Source: Pseudomonas sp. BGI-2 (GTDB lineage: Bacteria > Pseudomonadota > Gammaproteobacteria > Pseudomonadales > Pseudomonadaceae). Taken from it: a stretch of DNA of 49,009 bases. Below the pieces are notes generated by a model. That model ran no database searches, was not told the DNA's origin, and saw only the letters and a program-made list of their open reading frames with translations. The translations under genes were made by a program, and so were the position numbers. Location of the stretch: the NCBI RefSeq assembly GCF_004310295.1, contig NZ_SISB01000048.1, forward strand, positions 1 through 49,009, given 5' to 3'. Of the stretch, positions 44,360-49,009 are shown piece by piece; positions within the stretch are counted from its first letter, which is position 1, and the number at the start of each line of letters is the position of its first letter.

Positions 44360-44466
44360 TGTAGGAGCGAGGCTTGCCCGCGAAGGCGGTGTGTCAGTAA
44401 ACATAAATCTAGACTGGTACACCGCCTTCGCGGGCAAGTCGGATCGCCGCCCGCTCGCTCCTACAG
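44360..44466. repeat. REP doublet with insert in right arm, between dauB and dauA
   Basis: Arms are of the GAGGCTTGCCCGCG family. The right arm is interrupted by TCGGATCGCCGCCC, nearly identical to the insert at 36.3 kb. It lies inside the dauB-dauA gap on the transcribed strand and may affect message stability. Confidence 0.85.
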
Positions 44467-44511
44467 GGGTCATCTACACATTCGGCATTTGCGCCCCATC
44501 AGGAGACGTTC

Positions 44512-45639
44512 ATGAGCCAGGCAGATTTCATCATCATCGGCGGCGGGATTGCCGGCGCTTCCACCGGTTTCTGGCTGTCGCAGCACGCCCGGGTGATCGT
44601 GCTCGAACGCGAATCCCATCCGGCCTATCACTCCACCGGACGCTCCGCCGCCCTGTATACCGCGGCCTATGGCACACCGCAGGTTCGCGCGCTGACCCAG
44701 GCCAGCCGCGACTTCTTCGACGCGCCGCCCACCGGTTTTTGCGAACACCCGCTGCTGACCCCGCGCGGCGAGATGACCGTGGACTTCACCGGCGACCCGA
44801 CCGAGCTGAACAATCAATACCTGAGCGCCAAGGCCACGGTGTCGGAGATGCAACTGCTCAGTGCCGACGAAGCCTGTGCACGCCTGCCAATCCTGCGCCG
44901 GGAAAAAGTCCACGGCGCGATCTACGACCCGACTGCCAGCGACATCGACACCGATGCCCTGCACCAGGGTTACCTGCGCGGCATCCGTCGCAATAAAAGC
45001 GAAGTCCATACCGACAGCGAAGTGTTGAGCCTGACCCGTACTGCCGAAGGCCTGTGGCAGGTTCAAACCAACGGTCAGACCTTCAGCGCGCCGACCATCA
45101 TCAACGCTGCGGGCGCCTGGGCCGACAAGATCGGTGAACTGGCCGGCGCCAAACCGCTGGGCCTGCAACCGAAACGTCGCGCGGCGTTCATTTTCGCCGG
45201 CCCCGAGGGCGTGGACATCCACCATTGGCCGATGCTGGTCAGCCTCGACGAATCTTTCTACATGAAACCCGACGCGGGGATGTTCCTCGGCTCGCCGGCC
45301 AACGCCGACCCGGTCGAGCCCCACGACGTGCAGCCCGAAGAGCTGGACATTGCGATGGGCATCTACCAGATCGAAGAAGCCACCACGCTGACCATCCGCC
45401 GCCCGACCCGCACCTGGGCCGGCCTGCGCAGCTTCGTGGCTGACGGCGATCTGATCTGCGGCTTCGATCAACACGTGCCCGGGCTGTTCTGGGTCGCGGC
45501 ACAGGGCGGCTACGGCATCCAGACATCACCCGCCATGGGCTTGGCCGGCGCAGCGCTGGTGCGCGGTGAAGCCTTGCCCGAACAGCTCAGCCGTTTCGGC
45601 CTGGACGCCGAAATGCTCTCCCCCGCTCGCCTGAGCTGA
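44512..45639 (+). CDS. dauA: FAD-dependent catabolic D-arginine dehydrogenase
   Basis: A 375-residue flavoprotein of the DAO (D-amino-acid oxidase) fold that oxidises D-arginine, and D-lysine and other cationic D-amino acids, to 2-keto acids. The FAD-binding GGGIAGAS lies at residues 10-17, and TGRSAALYTAAYGTPQVRAL and the C-terminal AQGGYGIQTSPAMGLAGAAL follow, as in the P. aeruginosa enzyme. Start ATG at 44512 with GGAG 8 bases upstream. It works with dauB to interconvert arginine stereoisomers. Confidence 0.93.
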   Translation: MSQADFIIIGGGIAGASTGFWLSQHARVIVLERESHPAYHSTGRSAALYTAAYGTPQVRALTQASRDFFDAPPTGFCEHPLLTPRGEMTVDFTGDPTELNNQYLSAKATVSEMQLLSADEACARLPILRREKVHGAIYDPTASDIDTDALHQGYLRGIRRNKSEVHTDSEVLSLTRTAEGLWQVQTNGQTFSAPTIINAAGAWADKIGELAGAKPLGLQPKRRAAFIFAGPEGVDIHHWPMLVSLDESFYMKPDAGMFLGSPANADPVEPHDVQPEELDIAMGIYQIEEATTLTIRRPTRTWAGLRSFVADGDLICGFDQHVPGLFWVAAQGGYGIQTSPAMGLAGAALVRGEALPEQLSRFGLDAEMLSPARLS

Positions 45640-45683
45640 TTTTCGTCCTGAGGTGACGTGTCGACACGATTGCGGCAAACTTC

Positions 45684-45708
45684 CAGCGCCCTTTTTTGCA
45701 GGGCGCTG
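45684..45708 (+). other. Hairpin between dauA and dauR
   Basis: CAGCGCCC/GGGCGCTG (8 bp) encloses TTTTTTGCA. A perfect 12-bp palindrome CGTGTCGACACG lies just before it at 45657-45668. The hairpin may reduce read-through into dauR; the palindrome may be a protein site. Confidence 0.5.
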
Positions 45709-45730
45709 ACGCTGCTTGGAGCTCCACTGT

Positions 45731-46372
45731 ATGAACGCACCTGAAAAAGACCCGGCTGTGGATAACGCCTCTCTGGATAACTACCGCGCGATCGCCGATG
45801 CGATCGCAACGCTGTTCTTCCCCCATGCCGAAGTGGTGCTGCACGACCTGCGCACGCAAAAAGTCGATTACATCGCCAACAACCTGTCCAAGCGGGAAAT
45901 AGGTGACGACTCGGCGCTGGAGGACATGCTCAGCGACGACGTCAGCGAACGAAACATCGGGCCGTACGAAAAGCTCAATTGGGATGGCCAGAAGATTCGC
46001 AGTCTGAGCAGTGTCTTGCGCGACAGCGACGGCCATCCGCTGGCGGTGCTGTGCATCAACCTGAACATTTCGCTGTTCGAAAATGCCAAGGCTGCGCTGG
46101 ATCTGTTCCTCTCACCAAGCAAGCTGATTCCGCAGCCGGACTCACTGTTTCGCGATGACTGGCAGGAGCGAATCAATACCTTTCTGCACGCTTGGCTGCG
46201 CGAACGTCAGCTGAGCCTGAACCTGCTGACGCGCGATCACAAACGCGAACTGGTGCTGGCGCTGCACGCCGAAGGGGCTTTCAAAGGCAAAAGCGCTTCG
46301 AACTATGTGGCCAATGTGCTGAACATGGGGCGGGCGACTGTTTACAAGCATTTGAAGGAATTGAAGGGCTGA
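45731..46372 (+). CDS. dauR: Transcriptional regulator DauR
   Basis: A 213-residue YheO-type regulator: an N-terminal PAS-like ligand domain (FFPHAEVVLHDLRTQKVDYI, ISLFENAKAALDLFL) and a C-terminal helix-turn-helix (LVLALHAEGAFKGKSASNYV, ANVLNMGRATVYKHLKELKG). In P. aeruginosa DauR represses dauBAR and is relieved by 2-ketoarginine, an assignment transferred by homology and context. The ATG at 45731 gives MNAPEKDPAVDN; the in-frame ATG at 45716 is less likely. Last gene of the dau operon. Confidence 0.9.
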   Translation: MNAPEKDPAVDNASLDNYRAIADAIATLFFPHAEVVLHDLRTQKVDYIANNLSKREIGDDSALEDMLSDDVSERNIGPYEKLNWDGQKIRSLSSVLRDSDGHPLAVLCINLNISLFENAKAALDLFLSPSKLIPQPDSLFRDDWQERINTFLHAWLRERQLSLNLLTRDHKRELVLALHAEGAFKGKSASNYVANVLNMGRATVYKHLKELKG

Positions 46373-46404
46373 ACCCTGGTAGATGTGTTGTTTGATCGGG
46401 CCTC

Positions 46405-46470
46405 TTCGCGGGCAAGCCTCGCTCCTACAGGGGAACGCGTTTCTCTGTAGGAGCGAGGCTTGCCCGCGAA
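46405..46470. repeat. Inward-facing REP pair between convergent dauR and binding-protein genes
   Basis: Two perfect 26-bp arms (46405-46430 and 46445-46470) flank 14 bp. Here the CTACAG ends face inward, opposite to the element at 44.4 kb, giving a short-loop hairpin. It fills the 107-bp gap between two convergent genes and probably ends both transcripts. Confidence 0.9.
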
Positions 46471-46479
46471 GGCGATTTA

Positions 46480-47256
46480 TCAGTCGCCGTAGATGTCGGA
46501 TTTGAAATACTTATCCGAAATCTTCTGATACTCGCCACTCGCGCGAATACCATCGATGGCCGTGTTCAGTTCAGCGACCAACTCACTGTTACCCTTGCGC
46601 ACCGCAATCCCGGCGCCCTCGCCCACGTACTTCGGATCCTTGAGCTCCGGCCCGGTAAAGGCATAGCCCTTGCCACGCGGCATTGCCAGGAAGTCACTCA
46701 GCGGAATGGTGTCGGCAAAAATGGCATCGAGGCGACCGGCTGCCAGGTCCATGTAGATTTCTTCGTTGTTGCCGTAACGCTTGACGTTGATGCCCTTCGG
46801 TTCAAAAACCTCGGTGGCGTAACGGTCGGTGGTGGTTGCACGCTGCACACCGACAGTCTTGCCCTTGAGGCTGGCGTACTGGTCATCAACTGCCGCACCT
46901 TCCTTCATCACCAGACGCGATGAGGTGAAGTAGTACTTGTGGGTGAAGTCCACCGACTTCTTGCGGTCTTCGTTGATGGTCATGGACGACAGCGCCATGT
47001 CGATTTTCTTCACTTTCAGGGAAGGAATCAGACCGTCGAATTCGCCTTCGACCCACACACACTTGACCTTCATCTGCGCGCACAAGGCGTTGCCGATGTC
47101 GTAGTCGAAACCGACGATCTCGCCTTTTTCGGTCTTGGACGCGAAGGGCGGGTAAGCGGCTTCGATACCGATACGCAGGGTTTTGTCGGCGGCGAACAGC
47201 GTACTGCACGCCAACAAGCTCAGCGCCAGACCGGTGAGGAGGGGGAATTTCTTCAT
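46480..47256 (-). CDS. Periplasmic cationic-amino-acid-binding protein (PA3865 type)
   Basis: A 258-residue family-3 solute-binding protein with a signal peptide (MKKFPLLTGLALSLLACSTL, cleavage near AFA/LFA-ADK), then KTLRIGIEAAYPPFASKTEK, AQMKVKCVWVEGEFDGLIPS and MALSSMTINEDRKKSV, which match the arginine/lysine/ornithine-binding group. The ATG at 47256 is preferred to 47262 because of the spacing to GAG upstream. No permease or ATPase gene is in this cluster, so it must share one, perhaps aapQMP or another importer. Its promoter carries the same operator as dauB, so it is probably co-regulated. Confidence 0.88.
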   Translation of the reverse strand: MKKFPLLTGLALSLLACSTLFAADKTLRIGIEAAYPPFASKTEKGEIVGFDYDIGNALCAQMKVKCVWVEGEFDGLIPSLKVKKIDMALSSMTINEDRKKSVDFTHKYYFTSSRLVMKEGAAVDDQYASLKGKTVGVQRATTTDRYATEVFEPKGINVKRYGNNEEIYMDLAAGRLDAIFADTIPLSDFLAMPRGKGYAFTGPELKDPKYVGEGAGIAVRKGNSELVAELNTAIDGIRASGEYQKISDKYFKSDIYGD

Positions 47257-47340
47257 GTTCATTTTCTCGCGGGTTGTTGTTGGTTTGGCAAGACAGAAGA
47301 AAGAGCTGAAACGGGGAAAAGCCTTTTTTGTACTTGTAAT

Positions 47341-47372
47341 TCCATACTGGACTTTTATGTATAAGTCGTCAA
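47341..47372 (-). promoter_or_regulatory. Promoter and operator of the binding-protein gene
   Basis: On the minus strand, TTGACG (47367-47372) and CAGTAT (47344-47349) are spaced by exactly 17 bp. AAAAGTCCAGTATGGA (47341-47356) covers the -10 box. It differs from the dauB motif at only two central positions. The site lies 85 bp before the start codon. Confidence 0.65.
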
Positions 47373-47434
47373 TCGGGGCGATGGCCAACGGTCGGGTGGT
47401 GTGTCAGGAAGATATTGGAGGATGCAATGGCCTC

Positions 47435-47523
47435 TTCGCGGGCAAGCCTCGCTCCTACGGGTTTTGTGTCGTATGCACGTTTTGTGAACAACACAAAATC
47501 TGTAGGAGCGAGGCTTGCCCGCG
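47435..47523. repeat. Inward-facing REP pair upstream of the binding-protein gene
   Basis: Arms at 47435-47458 and 47502-47523 are of the GAGGCTTGCCCGCG family with the CTAC ends facing inward. An inner repeat TTTTGTGT/ACACAAAA (47462-47469, 47491-47498) extends the pairing. It lies between the binding-protein promoter and the end of moaE. Confidence 0.88.
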
Positions 47524-47550
47524 TAGGTGTACTTGCAGACACCGCAGGAA

Positions 47551-48003
47551 TCAATGCTTCCAGCGATCCGCCGCCGCATGATCACTGGCACGCCCTTCCA
47601 CCCAACGCGGCCCGTCACTGGTGTTTTCCTTCTTCCAGAACGGCGCACGGGTTTTCAGGTAGTCCATGACAAAGGCGCAGGCGTCGAACGCCGCCTGGCG
47701 GTGGGCGCTGGCGGCGCCGACGAAGACGATCGGTTCGCCCGGTTCCAAGGCGCCGATCCGGTGCAGCACTTCAAGCTTGAGCAGCGGCCAGCGCTGTTCG
47801 GCCTCAAGGGCGATTTTGCCGAGGGCCTTTTCGGTCATGCCCGGGTAGTGCTCGAGAAACATCCCGGCCACATCGAGTCCGTCATTAAAGTCGCGTACGT
47901 AGCCAACGAAACTCACCACAGCGCCGACGCCGACATTGGTGGCGTGCATGGCATTGACTTCAGCACCCGGATCGAAGGCCGTGGATTGCACGCGAATCGC
48001 CAT
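47551..48003 (-). CDS. moaE: Molybdopterin synthase catalytic subunit
   Basis: MoaE, as a dimer with MoaD, transfers sulfur to cyclic pyranopterin monophosphate to make molybdopterin. The 150-residue product starts MAIRVQSTAFDPGAEVN and shows the conserved GAVVSFVGYVRDFNDG and FVGAASAHRQAAFDACAF segments. It contains the lysine-bearing KTRAPFWKKE loop of the active site. ATG at 48003, 2 bp after the moaD stop. Confidence 0.95.
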   Translation of the reverse strand: MAIRVQSTAFDPGAEVNAMHATNVGVGAVVSFVGYVRDFNDGLDVAGMFLEHYPGMTEKALGKIALEAEQRWPLLKLEVLHRIGALEPGEPIVFVGAASAHRQAAFDACAFVMDYLKTRAPFWKKENTSDGPRWVEGRASDHAAADRWKH

Positions 48004-48005
48004 GA

Positions 48006-48248
48006 TCAGCCCCCGGTCACGGTCGGAAAGAACGCCACTTCGTCACCCTCAGTCACCGGCTCGTCGAGCTGGCAGAGGTCCTCGTTGCGGGCGCACATCA
48101 GGTTCTGCTCGCTCAGTACCTCGGCGCCGTCACGTTGAGCCAGCAGCGCACGCACATCGTCGACCGTGGCGAAATCGCCTTCAACCTTTACCGAATCCAC
48201 GCCAAGCGCTTCGCGGTAACGGGCAAAAAACTTCACGGTGACGTTCAT
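48006..48248 (-). CDS. moaD: Molybdopterin synthase sulfur-carrier subunit
   Basis: An 80-residue ubiquitin-like protein that ends in the Gly-Gly tail (TVTGG) on which a thiocarboxylate is formed for delivery to MoaE. The N-terminus is MNVTVKFFARYREALGVDSV. The ATG at 48248 overlaps the moaC stop (ATGA), showing translational coupling. The longer open frame upstream runs into moaC and is ignored. Confidence 0.95.
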   Translation of the reverse strand: MNVTVKFFARYREALGVDSVKVEGDFATVDDVRALLAQRDGAEVLSEQNLMCARNEDLCQLDEPVTEGDEVAFFPTVTGG

Positions 48249-48718
48249 GGCTGATCTGCCTGGAAATGGCCGCTCTTGCCGCCGAGTTTTTCCAGCAACC
48301 GCACGCTTTCGATGGTCATGCCACGGTCCACGGCCTTGCACATGTCATAGATAGTCAGCGCCGCGACGCTAGCGGCGGTCAGGGCTTCCATCTCGACGCC
48401 GGTCTGCCCGGACAACTTGCAGCGCGCGACGATGCGCACGGTGTCATCGCCTTCGGCACTGAGCTCGACTTTGACGCCGGTGAGCATCAGCGGATGGCAC
48501 AGAGGAATCAGATCGCTGGTTTTCTTTGCCGCCTGAATGCCGGCGATGCGCGCCACGGCGAACACATCACCCTTGGGGTGACCGCCGCTGACGATCATCT
48601 GCAGGGTTTCGGGCAGCATGCGCACCAGCGCCTGGGCCGTCGCTTCACGGAACGTCACGGCTTTTTCGGTGACGTCGACCATGTTGGCGCGACCTTGGGA
48701 ATCGAGATGAGTCAGCAC
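48245..48718 (-). CDS. moaC: Cyclic pyranopterin monophosphate synthase
   Basis: MoaC makes cyclic pyranopterin monophosphate from the 3',8-cyclo-GTP product of MoaA, the first committed step of molybdenum cofactor synthesis. The 157-residue product has the family segments GGHPKGDVFAVARIAGIQAA, DLIPLCHPLMLTGVKV, and EMEALTAASVAALTIYDM with KAVDRGM. The GTG at 48718 follows an AGGAG; ATG at residue 13 (48682) is an alternative. First gene of the moaC-moaD-moaE run. No moaA is in the window. Confidence 0.95.
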   Translation of the reverse strand: MLTHLDSQGRANMVDVTEKAVTFREATAQALVRMLPETLQMIVSGGHPKGDVFAVARIAGIQAAKKTSDLIPLCHPLMLTGVKVELSAEGDDTVRIVARCKLSGQTGVEMEALTAASVAALTIYDMCKAVDRGMTIESVRLLEKLGGKSGHFQADQP

Positions 48719-48724
48719 AGGGTT

Positions 48725-48740
48725 ACTCCTGATAAGGAGT
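48725..48740 (-). promoter_or_regulatory. Hairpin holding the moaC Shine-Dalgarno
   Basis: The perfect palindrome ACTCCT-GATA-AGGAGT places the AGGAG ribosome site (minus strand, 6 bases before the GTG) in one arm. A further repeat GTGTCGATT (48740-48748) pairs with AATCGACAC (48787-48795) upstream. Folding would hide the ribosome site. Confidence 0.5.
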
Positions 48741-48801
48741 GTCGATTGTAAACCTGCGGGTCAATTTTCCGCACGTTTGATTATTAAATCGACACACCTC
48801 C

Positions 48802-48882
48802 TGTAGGAGCGAGGCTTGCCCGCGAAAGCGATGTATCAGTCACATTGATGTCGGATGTGACGCCGTCTTCGCGGGCAAGCCT
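48802..48882. repeat. REP doublet broken by IS4 insertion
   Basis: The left REP (about 48802-48826, GTAGGAGCGAGGCTTGCCCG) is intact. Its inverted partner begins TTCGCGGGCAAGCCT and stops at 48882, where the IS4-type terminal sequence starts. The rest of the right arm (CGCTCCTACAG) is missing from the window. Confidence 0.82.
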
Positions 48883-49009
48883 TAATGCCAGTCAGTTAAG
48901 AAATTGACTTGCCCGCCCAGCAGTAATAGAAACGGGCTTATGTTTTTATGAGCCCGCTTCATGTCCCTACAAAACGCCCTTCAAGAAGTTACCAAACTCA
49001 ATCCGATCT
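48883..49009 (+). mobile_element. Left end of an IS4-family insertion sequence (partial)
   Basis: TAATGCCAGTCAGTTAAG (48883-48900) differs from the E. coli IS4 terminal inverted repeat TAATGCCGATCAGTTAAG at two positions. It is followed at 48961 by an ATG opening a transposase-like frame. A near-perfect 10-bp hairpin (48928-48959, one mismatch) sits just before that ATG, of the sort that blocks outside transcription from entering. The right end lies outside the window. Confidence 0.75.
48961..49009 (+). CDS. IS4-family transposase, N-terminal fragment at window edge
   Basis: Sixteen codons are visible: MSLQNALQEVTKLNPI. Its pattern resembles the start of E. coli IS4 transposase (MHIGQALDLVSRYDSL), and its place 78 bases after the terminal repeat fits. 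The frame runs off the right edge. Identification depends mainly on the terminal repeat, as the peptide alone is too short. Confidence 0.5.
   Translation, partial: MSLQNALQEVTKLNPI

Noticed and set aside
48719..48800. Moco riboswitch upstream of moaC
   Set aside because: The leader is too short and lacks the large multi-stem architecture; only simple hairpins are seen.
44360..48882. Clustered palindromic repeats as a possible CRISPR array
   Set aside because: Units are REP inverted pairs of uneven spacing separated by genes; there are no regular spacers or cas genes.
48967..49009. Minus-strand C-terminal frame ending FLKGVL before a hairpin
   Set aside because: It looked like a gene end with a terminator, but the IS4-type terminal repeat and the plus-strand transposase start explain the region better.

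Overview
The window is chromosomal DNA of a Pseudomonas, most likely the P. fluorescens group. The evidence is the GC-rich coding style, two dense families of REP-type palindromes, and several gene blocks whose order matches pseudomonads: lptF-lptG divergent from pepA-holC-valS, purL beside mltF, lepA-lepB-rnc-era-recO-pdxJ, aapJQMP-estB-rhlB-dauB-dauA-dauR, and moaC-moaD-moaE. I saw no tRNA, rRNA or CRISPR array.

Layout. 0-0.3 kb: what reads as the 5' end of a group II intron on the minus strand, running off the left edge, then a REP. 0.3-6.3 kb: purL with a small NIF3-like gene, and divergent mltF. 6.4-12.5 kb (minus): the lepA-lepB-rnc-era-recO-pdxJ housekeeping run, lacking the DUF4845 gene expected between lepB and rnc. 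12.6-20.7 kb: lptF-lptG (minus) and pepA-holC-(conserved small gene)-valS (plus). 20.7-25.9 kb: rlmF, an HU gene (hupN), yejK/ndpA with a membrane-anchored glutaredoxin, a GST-family protein, a GIY-YIG protein and an NTF2-like protein. 25.9-34.2 kb: the main accessory island, an orphan LuxR-type response regulator divergent from a chaperone-usher fimbrial operon with five DUF1120-type subunits, one fused to an N-terminal tip-like domain. 34.2-36.1 kb: a CynX-type MFS transporter and its FadR-type regulator. 36.4-40.6 kb: the aapJQMP amino-acid ABC transporter. 41.0-43.3 kb: estB and rhlB. 43.4-47.3 kb: dauBAR for D-arginine catabolism, facing an amino-acid-binding protein gene. 47.5-48.7 kb: moaC-moaD-moaE. 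48.88 kb to the right edge: the left end of an IS4-family insertion sequence that has landed inside a REP.

How the genes work together. Housekeeping blocks cover purine synthesis, peptidoglycan turnover, signal peptidase, RNA maturation, ribosome GTPases, LPS export and tRNA charging. The accessory parts cover surface attachment (fimbriae) and amino-acid uptake and interconversion. The dauB promoter and the promoter of the nearby binding-protein gene carry the same 16-bp motif (AAAAGTCCANNATGGA) over the -10 box, which suggests one repressor, probably DauR, controls both uptake and catabolism.

The most distinctive observations are this shared operator, the five-paralogue DUF1120 fimbrial operon with its fused tip protein, the mobile elements at both window ends (group II intron and IS4-into-REP), the missing DUF4845 gene, and the lepA/lptG synteny junction.
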